A stretch of DNA of 64,000 nt from Niallia sp. NCCP-28 (GCF_023168165.1 NZ_BQYJ01000001.1:62001-126000); one strand, 5' to 3'; shown: positions 9,612-19,297, counted from the first letter of the stretch. The notes: a model not told the origin generated them from the letters alone. Program-made: numbers and translations.

Positions 9612-9910
9612 CAAAATATTAACAACGAAAGAAAAAGGAGAAGACAAACAAATTCAAGAATGGTTATTAATAGAAGGTTGAATATAAAACGGATAGTGAG
9701 CTTTTTGTATAACAATTATTCCCCACCCGCATAGCAGGTGGGCTTATCATACTGAATTCCATAATAAAAAATATTTAAAATACAAATCCTTAACTATAAA
9801 AGAGAACACAATATTAAACTTACCTAATATATTTTTCTTCTATTCTTTAGTTTCTTCCATGCCTCTAAAACATTTATTAAGCTGCTTTTAGATTATTTAA
9901 TTTCAGAAAA
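9612..9910. other. Gene-free gap with small hairpin
   Basis: No gene recognised. CCCACC (9722-9727) and GGTGGG (9737-9742) form a 6-bp GC-rich hairpin without a T-run. It may be a weak terminator for either flank. Confidence 0.4.
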
Positions 9911-10660
9911 TCAAATAATCTTAGTCGATTCAATTAACTCTTTTGTATAGGGGTGTCTTTCCACATTTCCCCACTCTTTTGCTGCAAAATAATCTACTGT
10001 TCTGCCTTCTTTAAGCACTAAAACCTCGTCGCACAATTCCAGCACTAGCGAAATATCATGTGAAACGAAAATAATCGATAATTTCTTTTCCTCTACGAGA
10101 TTCTTTAACAGCTGTATTATTTTTATCTGTGTTGTCATATCCAAACTTGTAACAGGTTCATCACAAATAAGAATTTCTGGATTTGCCAGCAAGGACCTAG
10201 CAATACATATTCGTTGTGCTTGTCCTCCACTTAATGCAGCGCTTCTCTTTTCCAAAATATTTGTTTGGAGATTGACTTCTTTTAAAATAGCATTTATTTT
10301 TTGTTTGCGTTCTTTAGCAGATAAAGAAGAGAAGTTAACCAAAGGCTCTTCTAAAATTTGCCGGACTGTCTGTCGAGGATCTAGGGAAGAAAGAGGATTC
10401 TGAAAAATCAACTGCATTTTTTTACTTAGCCAGTTTCTATCCTTTATACTTGCCTTAACCATTCGATTCTCTACATATACTTTCCCGCTGACATATGGAT
10501 GGAAACCAGCTAAAATTCTAGTAAGCGTACTTTTTCCGCTGCCGGATTCCCCCACAATTCCTAACTTTTTTCCTTTTTCTAAAAGAAAAGACACGCTGTT
10601 TAATACCATTTTTTCAGAATTTTGATACTTTGCTGAAAGGTGATTAACTTCTAGAATCAT
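9911..10660 (-). CDS. Nickel/peptide-type ABC importer ATPase (NikE/OppF class), importer 2
   Basis: Last gene of importer 2. Walker A GESGSGKST, signature LSGGQAQR, Walker B ILICDEPVTSLD, H-loop SHDIS and C-terminal HPYTKELIEST. Start chosen at MILEVNHLSAKY (10660) because AGGAAG lies 6 bp upstream; an upstream in-frame ATG at 10774 would add 38 residues unlike the family. It overlaps the preceding ATPase gene by 17 bp. About 250 residues, normal. Confidence 0.9.
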   Translation of the reverse strand: MILEVNHLSAKYQNSEKMVLNSVSFLLEKGKKLGIVGESGSGKSTLTRILAGFHPYVSGKVYVENRMVKASIKDRNWLSKKMQLIFQNPLSSLDPRQTVRQILEEPLVNFSSLSAKERKQKINAILKEVNLQTNILEKRSAALSGGQAQRICIARSLLANPEILICDEPVTSLDMTTQIKIIQLLKNLVEEKKLSIIFVSHDISLVLELCDEVLVLKEGRTVDYFAAKEWGNVERHPYTKELIESTKII

Positions 10661-11465
10661 GGAATTCTTCCTTTCTCCAAAAATCTGGAAGCTGCTTCCA
10701 TAATTCTTTTGTGTAAGGATGTTGCGGGCGCTTCTGAATGACAGAAAGCGGCTCCACTTCAACCAATTGTCCATCTTCCATTACCGCTACTTTATCCGCA
10801 ATTTGACTAACAATGCGCAAATCATGTGTAATAAACAAAATGGACATTTTATATTTTTCTTTTAACTCTACCAGCCTCTCGATAATCTTTTTTTGATTGA
10901 TTGTGTCCAAACCTGTTGTTGGTTCATCAGCTATTAACAAAGCTGGTCGAAGCAATAGTGACATGCTAATCATAACACGTTGATTCATACCACCACTTAA
11001 TTGAGAAGGGAAAGAATTTGCAATTTTTTTTGGATCAGGAAAATTCATTAGAGATAGCTGTTTATATATTTCCTCCAAAGCCTTTTTCTTGCTTAATTCC
11101 TTTCTGCTTCTCAGCATGTCTGTCATCTGAGTTCCGATTTTTAAAAATGGATGAAGTGCTAAGGTAGGGTTCTGATAAATAAGCGCTATATCTTCTCCCC
11201 TAATTTTTTGCCACTCTTTTTCTGTTTGTTTCGTTAAATCCATTGCTTTTCTTGTATTTAATAGAATATTTCCTTCTACTTTAAATCTACTTTTATGTAA
11301 TAAACCCATTATAGCGCGTGAAGTGATAGACTTGCCACTTCCTGATTCTCCAACTAGACAAAATATCTCTTCTTTATAAATAGGAAAAGAAATATTATTC
11401 ACAAGGATATTTTCGCCCCGCTTAATGGTAAGATTATTCACTTTGAGCACCATTTGGTCAATCAT
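10644..11465 (-). CDS. Nickel/peptide-type ABC importer ATPase (NikD/OppD class), importer 2
   Basis: 273 residues, Walker A GESGSGKSITS, signature LSGGMNQR, Walker B LLIADEPTTGLD, C-terminal HPYTKELWKQLPDF as in OppD/NikD. It overlaps the upstream permease gene by 8 bp; a second ATG four codons in (11453) is an equally possible start. Pairs with the ATPase at 9911-10660. Confidence 0.9.
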   Translation of the reverse strand: MIDQMVLKVNNLTIKRGENILVNNISFPIYKEEIFCLVGESGSGKSITSRAIMGLLHKSRFKVEGNILLNTRKAMDLTKQTEKEWQKIRGEDIALIYQNPTLALHPFLKIGTQMTDMLRSRKELSKKKALEEIYKQLSLMNFPDPKKIANSFPSQLSGGMNQRVMISMSLLLRPALLIADEPTTGLDTINQKKIIERLVELKEKYKMSILFITHDLRIVSQIADKVAVMEDGQLVEVEPLSVIQKRPQHPYTKELWKQLPDFWRKEEFHDSRS

Positions 11466-12249
11466 CCACTTTTAACCCCTTTCCTATAAAATAAAACAGC
11501 ATAACAACCACGGTGATAAAAACAGCAGGAATCAAAGTAATCCAAGGTGCAATCTGAAAATAACTTCTGCCATCCAACATCATTCCTCCCCATTCTGGCA
11601 ATGGCGGTTGTGCACCTAAACCAAGGAAAGATAAACTAGAAACCATTAAAATAATCATTCCCATGTCTAAAAAAATCATTTCTCTTATAAACGGAAAAGT
11701 ATTAGGAAAAAGATGGCGATAGATTAACTTAAAACCAAAAGTTCCACTTAACTGCGCTGCAAGCATATAAGGTTGGGTTCGTGTAACAATGGAAAGATTT
11801 CGAACAACCCTAGCATACTGAACCCACCAAGATATAAGAATAGCTAATAATGTATTGACTAGCCCTGGACCAAGCAAACCAGTTACAGCAATGGCTATCA
11901 GCAAATTGGGAATGGAACTAAAAGAATCCATTACAGCAGTGGCAGCAAAGTCAACTTTTTTTCCTAAATAGCTGCTGATAAGACCAATACATATACCCAT
12001 AATCGATGACAAAAGAAGGACAACAGCGGGAAAAAGTAAAGTGTATGGTGCCCCTACCACTATTCTGGTAAATATATCTCTCCCTAAATGATCCGTTCCA
12101 AACCAATGAAGCACACTGGGTGAATGTAATTTTTCCGCTGGATTTACTTTATATGGATCATATGGTGTACATACAATACCTAGCAGTATACCAAACAAAA
12201 AAATAACAAAACATATGGAAGGAATAAGCCAAGTTTTCTTGTTTACCAT
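11458..12249 (-). CDS. Nickel/peptide-type ABC importer permease (NikC/OppC class), importer 2
   Basis: 263 residues with the class motifs FGTDHLGRDIFTRI near the N-terminus and FLGLGAQPPLPEWGGMM near the C-terminus. GAAGGGG precedes the ATG, which overlaps the end of the broken NikB-like gene. Intact. Its partner permease is frameshifted, so function of importer 2 depends on whether that frameshift is real. Confidence 0.92.
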   Translation of the reverse strand: MVNKKTWLIPSICFVIFLFGILLGIVCTPYDPYKVNPAEKLHSPSVLHWFGTDHLGRDIFTRIVVGAPYTLLFPAVVLLLSSIMGICIGLISSYLGKKVDFAATAVMDSFSSIPNLLIAIAVTGLLGPGLVNTLLAILISWWVQYARVVRNLSIVTRTQPYMLAAQLSGTFGFKLIYRHLFPNTFPFIREMIFLDMGMIILMVSSLSFLGLGAQPPLPEWGGMMLDGRSYFQIAPWITLIPAVFITVVVMLFYFIGKGLKVDD

Positions 12250-13180
12250 TCAGATTCCCCTTCTTTCCATCTTTGTCTTGGATCCGTCCACCTTAAGAGC
12301 ACATCTACAATCAGATAAATAAGCATGGTCAAACAAGCCATTATTAAGGTAAATCCAATGATTACTGGGTAGTCCCTGACAGAAACAGCACTAATAATAT
12401 AACTTCCGATTCCTGGCCAAGCAAAAATCGTTTCTGTCACGATAATTCCTCCCCATAAACTGCCAATATTAGAAGCAATGATTGTTAAAAAACCATGTAA
12501 ACACGGGAGGAAAAGAATTTTACTATATAATTTAACTCCTCTTGACCGCGCTGCCTCAAAATAATGACTATCTAATACTTCCTCCATTACTTGACGGAAT
12601 AACTGTACAAATATCGCCGTTACTGGCAAACATATGGTAAAAACAGGAAGAATCAGATGTTGCCATGAATCACTTCCGTAAACAGGAAGAACATTCCAAT
12701 GAATAGAAAATAATAATACACAAAGAAGGCCTATTAAGTAATTCGGAAGTGATGACACAAAAATAGCAGCATTGCTAATTATTCCACTCCATTTTTTTCC
12801 TTATATAACGAAGAATAGAACGCTATAATTATTCCACTTAATGTAGATATAACTAATGATAAGGCCGCTAATACAAGGGTTGGTGTAATCCGCGACAATA
12901 TTTCTTCTAAAACAGGAAGGTTTGATTGGTAAGAGATACCAAAATCAAACCTTCCTACTTTTTTAGCCCATTCTATATATTGATGAAATAAAGATGAATT
13001 TAATCCAAGTTTTTCTTTTAAATTAGTTAATTCCTCGGCATTTATAGTCCCCCCTTGATTCATTAATATGACCATTTCTGGTGAACCTGGAATTATCCGA
13101 ACAAGAAAAAACAAAAATATGCTAAGGAAAAATAACGTTAATAAAATAATACTTAATCTCTTCAAAATAAAACTAAGCAT
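12243..13180 (-). pseudogene. Nickel/peptide-type permease (NikB/OppB class), importer 2, single frameshift
   Basis: N-terminal part 12779-13180 (starts MLSFILKRLSIILL, contains VRIIPGSPE) and C-terminal part 12243-12758 (contains EAARSRGVKLYSK and FAWPGIGSYIISA) together form one normal NikB-type permease. The break lies in a run of seven T (12792-12798; seven A in the coding strand). Eight A would restore YKEKKWSGII and a continuous frame. Everything else is well conserved. The cause may be a sequencing slip, a reversible slippage mutation, or a recent true mutation. Confidence 0.85.
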
Positions 13181-13183
13181 TAT

Positions 13184-14758
13184 CTACTTAACCCTTTTTA
13201 ATGCATTCCAAATAACAGGATCATCAATAATTGGACCCCAAGTGAAGTTTTCAATCTCTGCACGATGAACAAAAATATCATTTGGATAAAATAAAGGCAC
13301 AGTTACCGCATTTTCATTCATATAAGATAGCACTTTATCATATGCAGCTTGACGATCCTCTTTATTGATAGCTTGACCAGCCTGTATGATAGCTGTTGAT
13401 AGATTCTTATCCGTATATGCTACGCCTTTTCCATCGCCTTGTATTACAAATAAAGAATTTAGGAATCCTTGTGGATTAAGACCATCCGCATAGGTTCTGT
13501 AAATTAATAAATCATAATCTCGTTTACTCCATAAATTATCATAATAAGCTGTTGATTCCATACTATCTAATGTTACTTCAACACCTATTTCTTTCAGATT
13601 ACTTTGAATGGTTTCCGCAATTTGTTTCCACTCTGGAAATTCCTCCGTTTGCAATGCTAATTTCAATTTTAAGGTCTTTCCATTTTTATCGTATCCTGCT
13701 TCTTTTAATGATTCCTTTGCTTTTTCTAAGTTATAAGCATAACCAGCGCTATTTTCTTCCGTAACAAAAGGAACCGTTTCAGCAAATAGGCCTTTAGCTG
13801 GCAAACCATTTTCATCTAATACTTGATTCGCTACGCTTTTTTTATCAATTGCATAATTTAATGCTTGTCTCACTTTTATATTCTGTAGATTTTCATTTTG
13901 ATTATTAATAACGAGAAAATAACTCATTGTGCCTGGTTTCGATTCTACTTTAAAATCCTTATTTTCTTTAAAGATATTTAATGATTCATATGGAATTTTA
14001 CTCATTTCACCGCCAGCTAACTGGATGCTGCCTTCTTGTAAGGCTAAAGATCGAGTTTGCGGGTCAGCTATCACTTTCCAAACCATCTTTTCGACAGACG
14101 GTTTCTGTTTCCAATAATATTTATTTGGAGTTAGAATTGTTTCTTTGTCTCGCTTATAAGATTCAATTGTCCATGCCCCTGTACCAATAGCTTTTACAAA
14201 TTCACCATTTGGATCTCCAGCGGGCTTAACAGAATTTTGGCTCATAACACGCAGAGGTCTAGCCGCTGTTAATTCATTTAAAATTAAAGCACTTGGTTCA
14301 GAAAAAGTCATCTTAACCGTATAATCATCCACTCTTTCCGCTTTTTTTAATGTAGTAGCAGTTCTTAGCCATGCGTGTGCTTCTTTTCCCTTCCATCGAT
14401 TAATAGAAAAAAGGACAGCATCTGCATTAAGATTAGATCCATCAGAAAATTTTACATCTTTATGTAAATGAAAAGTATATGTTTTTCCATCTTCTGAAAC
14501 ATCCCAGGATTTTGCTAGTCCAGGTTTTATTTCTCCCTTTTCCCCATATTCAACTAAAGAATCATATACTGCTGTATATAATGACGTTGATCCATCATAC
14601 GCAGCTGCATCTAATTTATCTGCACCACTATCAGTTGCTAGCGCCACTTCAATAGTTGAATCTTTACTGTTATTAGAGGCATCTTCCTCTTTCCCATTAC
14701 AGGCTGCCATACTTAACAACAAAGCAGTTAATATTATAAATGCTGCTATTTTTTTCAT
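13184..14758 (-). CDS. Nickel/peptide-type solute-binding lipoprotein, importer 2
   Basis: About 524 residues, SBP_bac_5 family. Start at MKKIAAFIILTALL (14758) because AGAGG lies just upstream and a lipoprotein signal with lipobox SMAAC follows; the frame is open further up to 14812, but that would run into the operator. GLAKSWDVSEDGKTYTFHLH is the family motif. First gene of importer 2 (binding protein, two permeases, two ATPases). The perfect Zur palindrome upstream implies zinc control. Confidence 0.9.
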   Translation of the reverse strand: MKKIAAFIILTALLLSMAACNGKEEDASNNSKDSTIEVALATDSGADKLDAAAYDGSTSLYTAVYDSLVEYGEKGEIKPGLAKSWDVSEDGKTYTFHLHKDVKFSDGSNLNADAVLFSINRWKGKEAHAWLRTATTLKKAERVDDYTVKMTFSEPSALILNELTAARPLRVMSQNSVKPAGDPNGEFVKAIGTGAWTIESYKRDKETILTPNKYYWKQKPSVEKMVWKVIADPQTRSLALQEGSIQLAGGEMSKIPYESLNIFKENKDFKVESKPGTMSYFLVINNQNENLQNIKVRQALNYAIDKKSVANQVLDENGLPAKGLFAETVPFVTEENSAGYAYNLEKAKESLKEAGYDKNGKTLKLKLALQTEEFPEWKQIAETIQSNLKEIGVEVTLDSMESTAYYDNLWSKRDYDLLIYRTYADGLNPQGFLNSLFVIQGDGKGVAYTDKNLSTAIIQAGQAINKEDRQAAYDKVLSYMNENAVTVPLFYPNDIFVHRAEIENFTWGPIIDDPVIWNALKRVK

Positions 14759-14790
14759 TTTAAAACCTCTTTCTATAAAATATTTGCAAA

Positions 14791-14841
14791 TCGTAATGAT
14801 TACGACTATCATATAATAGTAAAAGGAAAACTAATTGTCAA
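14791..14841 (-). promoter_or_regulatory. Sigma-A promoter with perfect Zur box, shared with divergent methyltransferase
   Basis: On the minus strand TTGACA (14836-14841), 17-bp spacer and TATTAT (14813-14818) form a near-consensus promoter. TCGTAATGATTACGA (14791-14805), a perfect 7-1-7 palindrome identical to the Zur consensus, sits just downstream over the likely start site. A TATAAT on the plus strand at 14812-14817 could serve the divergent gene at 14869. The match differs from Fur (TGATAATnATTATCA) and PerR boxes in the CG steps. Confidence 0.85.
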
Positions 14842-14868
14842 TACACTTTTTATAAGGAGATGTAGAAT

Positions 14869-15618
14869 ATGGAACAAATAAAACGACATCAAAACTATTG
14901 GAATAGTAGCGCTGAGATATATGATGACATTATTCAAAAAGAATTAAGCGGATTTAAAAGAGATGCTTGGACCCAAATTCTAAAGGAGCATATCCAAAAA
15001 AAGAAGCCTCTCAAAATTCTCGAAATTGGCACAGGTCCTGGTTTTTTTGCAATAATATTAGCGAAAATGGGCCATGAAGTAACCGCCTTGGACTTCTCAG
15101 AAAAGATGATTGCTGCTGCACAGAAAAACGCCACAAATAATGAAGTTTCTGTGAATTTTATTCATGTTTCTCCAGAATTTCCTTTTTCAGGTTCAGAAAC
15201 ATATGATGTTATTGTTTCCCGCAATGTGACATGGACGCTTCATTATCCAGAAAAAACCTATACAGACTGGTACAATTGGCTAAGAAAAGATGGCCGTCTA
15301 CTTATCTTTGATGCAAATTGGAATATAGGAATAGCGAAGAAGACACATGGAGAGATTTATCAATCAGATATTGAAAAAGCTAAAAAGTTAGGTTTTCCAA
15401 CTTATGATAAAAAGGAACTATTTGATGAAGGTGATATTATTTCCAAAAATTTACCAATGACTTTTGCAATGAGACCTGAATGGGATAAAGCAGTACTATT
15501 TCAGCTAGGCTTTATCGATATTCAAATCAGACAGGACTTTCATGAACTAGTTTATACAGAGGCTGAACAAGCAGCCTATGATTCTATACCATTTTTTTCT
15601 ATACTTGCTATTAAATAA
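14869..15618 (+). CDS. Class I SAM-dependent methyltransferase
   Basis: 249 residues. Motif I LEIGTGPGFFAIILA binds SAM, followed by acidic VTALDFSEKM (motif II) and YDVIVSRNVTWTLHYPE. AAGGAG precedes the ATG. It is transcribed divergently from importer 2 across a perfect Zur box, so it is probably zinc-regulated too. Substrate unknown. Its position suggests a role in modifying a metal ligand, or in release of metal from an imported complex, but this is inference. The broken moaB gene follows. Confidence 0.85.
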   Translation: MEQIKRHQNYWNSSAEIYDDIIQKELSGFKRDAWTQILKEHIQKKKPLKILEIGTGPGFFAIILAKMGHEVTALDFSEKMIAAAQKNATNNEVSVNFIHVSPEFPFSGSETYDVIVSRNVTWTLHYPEKTYTDWYNWLRKDGRLLIFDANWNIGIAKKTHGEIYQSDIEKAKKLGFPTYDKKELFDEGDIISKNLPMTFAMRPEWDKAVLFQLGFIDIQIRQDFHELVYTEAEQAAYDSIPFFSILAIK

Positions 15619-15748
15619 TCTCTATTGATAGAGACAAAAGAATAGCTTAGCGCCGGCTTATTTAATAAAAAACTCTGATTTCTCATTTAACTAAATGCTG
15701 CCGCCAGCTATATCCTGTGTTACTGGGAGACTCAGCCTTTTGATTCAA

Positions 15749-16258
15749 CAGTCAGTTAAAGAAATCAATTCTTCTACTCAAAAAAAATCTATACAAAATT
15801 ATTACTGGTTCAGATACACGAACAAAAATATTCGACAAAAGTGGTGCTATGATGATAGAGTTGCTGAAACAGTACGATATGTAAGTGGCTTTTTATGAAA
15901 TTGTTAAAGATGATCTACCCCTCATTCATAAGTCTATACTCGATGGATGTGGCAAAGATGATGTAGATCTTGTGTTAATAAATGCTGGTACAGGAATTAC
16001 AAAACGTGATGTAACAATGGAAGCCGTGCAAGCATTGATTCATAAAGAAATTGTTGATTTGGCGAACTATTTCGGATGCTTAGCTATACAGAAGACATTG
16101 GTAGTGCAGCAATTATGAGTAGAGCCATTGCCGGAACCATTCATGAAAGAACTGTTTTTTCTATGCCTGGTTCAAGTGATGCTGTTCGTTTAGCAATGGA
16201 GAAACTTATTTTACCAGAACGCCCCCATATTATTTGGGAGTTAAATCGCCAAAAGTAA
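15749..16258 (+). pseudogene. moaB: Broken moaB (molybdopterin biosynthesis protein MoaB)
   Basis: Pieces in three frames spell a MoaB/MogA-type protein: SVKEINSSTQKKS, then ITGSDTRTKIFDKSGAMMIE, then VAFYEIVKDDLP...LVLINAGTGITKRDVTMEA, then [20 protein letters not shown] with [16 protein letters not shown]. Damage: a frameshift near 15795, an in-frame TAA at 15882 where Glu is expected, and a frameshift near 16075. MoaB adenylylates molybdopterin; this copy is inactive. No other molybdenum cofactor genes are nearby. Confidence 0.85.
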
Positions 16259-16691
16259 AAAATGGGACTAATTTAAAAAATTAATGTTTAGCAGTCTTTC
16301 AAATTAATTTTTTTCGTTTCAATTAAAGAGAATACTTAAAACTTCAGAGAAACTCTACTGTTTTTGATTTCCAACAAAATGCTACAGTTTGCAAAATATT
16401 AATCTCATAGGTTATCAATAATGTTATTGGAGAACCAATCTTTTGAAAGAAGCCTCTTCTATAGTTGTCAATTATTCGATTTATGAAGAAAATGAGAGTC
16501 CAAAATTTATAGCAGCTCTTTTATATAATAAAAAGTAATGGAAGTTTATTTTCAAAACTCCATTACTTTTTTTAAAAAAATTTTGTTATTGCATCGTTTA
16601 AAACTTCCCCATTAAGAATTGATGTCAAGAATAAGAAAAAGAAAGAAGCAATTGAGGTCTATTTAAAAGGAGACTTAACTAACCTTGCAAT
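16259..16691. other. Gene-poor gap with decayed coding traces
   Basis: No intact gene. A frame around 16436-16539 reads WRTNLLKEASSIVVNYS and ends with AALLYNKK before a hairpin, and a second open stretch lies at about 16612-16690. Both look like unidentified gene ends. Confidence 0.35.
16531..16570 (+). terminator. Intrinsic terminator
   Basis: AAAAGTAATGGAAGTTT pairs with AAACTCCATTACTTTT (one bulged base) and is followed by a T-run on the plus strand. It follows the unidentified coding trace ending near 16539. Confidence 0.7.
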
Positions 16692-17117
16692 TTATAGCTC
16701 TTTTTCTCCTTTTATTCCATTTATAGAATAGCTTGCCGTTATAGTTGCATTTAATGAATGAGATACGGAACAGTACTTGTCTTTTGATAATTGAATCGCA
16801 CGAACGACTTTATCTTCTGGGAGATCACCTTCTAATGCGTAATCAATGTTGATGTCTGTAAAACGTTTTGGATGTTCTTCTGCCCGCTTGCCGGTTACTT
16901 CCATTGAAAAAGAGGCAGGCTCTAATCTCATTTTTTGCAAGATGGATAAAATATCTATTCCTGTACAGCCTGCAACAGCATTTAATAGAAGTTCTGTTGG
17001 TCTTGCACCAGAATTTTCTCCGCCAAATTTTTCATCTGCATCCATTTTCAGTTCATGTCCAGATGGAGTTTTTCCACTGAATGCCATTTTTCCATTCCAT
17101 GTAATAGTTGTCTGCAA
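16692..17117 (-). CDS. OsmC family peroxiredoxin-like protein
   Basis: 141 residues. OsmC/Ohr-fold proteins reduce organic hydroperoxides or act as thiol-based hydrolases. The two conserved cysteines are visible in AVAGCTGIDILS and KYCSVSHSL. It appears to start at a TTG, 11 bp after GGAG; no ATG is near. Monocistronic. Resembles the YhfA-type general OsmC group more than Ohr. Conserved pattern GEN.GARPTELLLNA supports this. Confidence 0.85.
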   Translation of the reverse strand: MQTTITWNGKMAFSGKTPSGHELKMDADEKFGGENSGARPTELLLNAVAGCTGIDILSILQKMRLEPASFSMEVTGKRAEEHPKRFTDINIDYALEGDLPEDKVVRAIQLSKDKYCSVSHSLNATITASYSINGIKGEKEL

Positions 17118-17413
17118 TTTTTATTTCGCTCCTTTATCTTAATATCCCTAGCTTACGTTGCCGCTACTAGTATGTGATGGAAGGGTGGGTTTAATTCCAT
17201 TCACATACAGATGGATTGCTAATTAACAACTATTTTCTCATAAATCTAATAAAACTTCTGCATATCCTCTATATTCCTTATTTTAACTAATCATTTTTGT
17301 ACAATAATCCCTTCTTTTTAACTTTCATAAATATTGCAATTTTTGTTTTTTTCTCAAGATCTTTCCCTTATAATTTAAAAAGCACAACTATAGAATTGGA
17401 CAGGTGAAAAAAC

Positions 17414-18115
17414 ATGGTTTTATTAGGAGCTTTAGCAAATGGAATAAGTGTAGTTTTTGGAACACTATTAGGCAGCCTTTTTCGGCGAATACCTGATAGC
17501 ATGAAAGACACCGTTATGAATGTGATGGGACTAGCCGTCATCGTTCTTGGAATACAAATGGGATTTAAAAGCGAAAACTTCCTTATCGTCATTCTTAGTC
17601 TTGTAATAGGAGCAATTATTGGAGAGTTATTATTTTTAGAAGATAAAATAAATCAATTGGGAAATTGGCTGGAGAAAAAATTAGGGAGTTCTAAACAAGG
17701 AAATATTTCTCAAGGATTTGTCACAGCTACTTTGGTTTTCGTTGTTGGCGCAATGGGGATTCTTGGAGCGTTGGATAGCGGAATTAGAGGAAATCATGAT
17801 ATTTTATACACAAAAAGCATTATGGATGGATTTATTGCGATTATCTTAACCACAACATTAGGAGTCGGCGTTATCTTTTCAGCGATTCCAATTATTTTAT
17901 ATGAAGGATTTATTGCCCTTTTTGCCACACAAATAAATTTATTTATTCCAGATGCTTTAATGAATCAAATCATTATCGAAATGACCGCCACAGGCGGGAT
18001 TATGATCCTTGCAATCGGTACGAATTTAATCGGACTTACAAAGGTGAAAGTAGCGAATCTTCTGCCTGGAATTATAGTCTCTGCCATTATCGTTTCTATT
18101 CTTTATAAGTTTTAG
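17414..18115 (+). CDS. DUF554 integral membrane protein (YdfK-like)
   Basis: 233 residues, strongly hydrophobic with about seven membrane segments. It begins MVLLGALANGISVVFGTLLG and contains IGAIIGELLFLEDKI and the glycine-rich TATGGIMILAIGTNLIGL near the C-terminus, all typical of DUF554. Function unknown in the family; a transporter role is suspected. Monocistronic, preceded by AGGTG. Confidence 0.88.
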   Translation: MVLLGALANGISVVFGTLLGSLFRRIPDSMKDTVMNVMGLAVIVLGIQMGFKSENFLIVILSLVIGAIIGELLFLEDKINQLGNWLEKKLGSSKQGNISQGFVTATLVFVVGAMGILGALDSGIRGNHDILYTKSIMDGFIAIILTTTLGVGVIFSAIPIILYEGFIALFATQINLFIPDALMNQIIIEMTATGGIMILAIGTNLIGLTKVKVANLLPGIIVSAIIVSILYKF

Positions 18116-18776
18116 ATGGATAAAGCATATATTGAGATACCTTCTTTTCAAGATAAATGAAAGCACCACGTTTTTATCGGATCGTGTAATCTCATTCTCG
18201 TAACATATGCTTTGACTATTTTATACTGAAAACGGAATATAATCCCAGATTTATTTACCTTTCTCTTCAGCTTATATCAATTATGGAAATAAAAAGAGCA
18301 AATTATTCTAGTAATAGACTTTATAAAAATAAAATCTAAAAAAGGAAAGCCCGTATTTTGGTAACAGGTTCTCTTTTAGGATACAAAAATCAACTTCGCA
18401 ATACATTTTCAACGTGAATTCACGTTTTTTATTTCTTTGATATTACTACAATCTTTGATGTTTTTATTAAAATTAAAGCAGGATTGTCGATAAACAATTT
18501 ACGATCAAGGATATTATTTATTTTAAGCAGGTTCTGTTATCTTTCGTTGTTTATTTACTTTATTAAACTATTAGGAAGTTTTGTTGAACAAGGTGTAAAT
18601 TTAACATTTTAAAATAAGAGCATTTCTTTGTAATGAGAAATGTTTTTTATTTTTGCCAAAACCAAAGGGATATAATAATAACAACAACAATATAATTAAA
18701 AACAATATTATTTTATTGTAAAACGATAATTTATGTGTTAAAGTCATTTTATCATTAAATCAGTGAGGTGCTTTAA
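18116..18776. other. Gap with terminator-like hairpins and a membrane-protein remnant
   Basis: An open frame without a start codon (18421-18612) reads a basic, hydrophobic tail (LRSRILFILSRFCYLSLFIY, then LLGSFVEQGVNLTF), probably the end of a lost membrane protein. AACGTGAATTCACGTT (18411-18426) followed by T's, and CATTTCT/AGAAATG (18621-18642) followed by a T-rich tract, look like terminators, the second ending the remnant. Confidence 0.45.
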
Positions 18777-19262
18777 ATGAATATTAAGCAAGGTTCCACC
18801 ACTTTCTTAAAGGTAATTATTTTTCTGATCGGAATTGCGATGCTTGCTTTATGTATCTATTGGTTGCCTGAGATAGCCATTAAAGATGCAAAGGTACATC
18901 CAGAGACGGCTTATTTCCTAATCCCCTTTTTAGTATGTGCATATGGATTCTGTATTGCGTTTTCTGTGGCGTTGTATCAAGCATTTAAACTACTAACCTA
19001 TATCGAAAAAAACAATGCTTTCTCTGAATTATCCCTTAAATCTTTGAAGGTTATAAAAAAATGTGCTTTTACAGTCATTTTCCTCATTCTGTTAGGAATA
19101 GCAAGCTTAAAGGTGCTTGCTAAAAGCACCGGAGACGACCCAGCAGGTCCTATATCACTAAGTCTAATGGGTATTTTAGCAACAAGTATCATCGCAGCCA
19201 TTGTCGATGCACTTCAAAAGCCATTAAAAAATGTCCCAGATATTAAGTCAAAAAATGATTAA
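18777..19262 (+). CDS. DUF2975 membrane protein, copy 1
   Basis: 161 residues with four hydrophobic segments and the DUF2975 pattern (YQAFKLLTYIEKNNAFSELS, ALQKPLKN near the end). Preceded by GAGGTG. First of three genes with copy 2 and a YozG-type regulator, a combination common in Bacillus. The role is unknown; the paired small regulator suggests a self-contained regulatory unit. Confidence 0.85.
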   Translation: MNIKQGSTTFLKVIIFLIGIAMLALCIYWLPEIAIKDAKVHPETAYFLIPFLVCAYGFCIAFSVALYQAFKLLTYIEKNNAFSELSLKSLKVIKKCAFTVIFLILLGIASLKVLAKSTGDDPAGPISLSLMGILATSIIAAIVDALQKPLKNVPDIKSKND

Positions 19263-19297
19263 CGGTTTGAGAAAATTTAATTAACGAGGTACTTTTT

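Noticed and set aside
14791-14805. Fur or PerR box at the importer 2 promoter
   Set aside because: TCGTAATGATTACGA has the CG steps of the Zur consensus; Fur (TGATAATnATTATCA) and PerR (TTATAATnATTATAA) fit less well.
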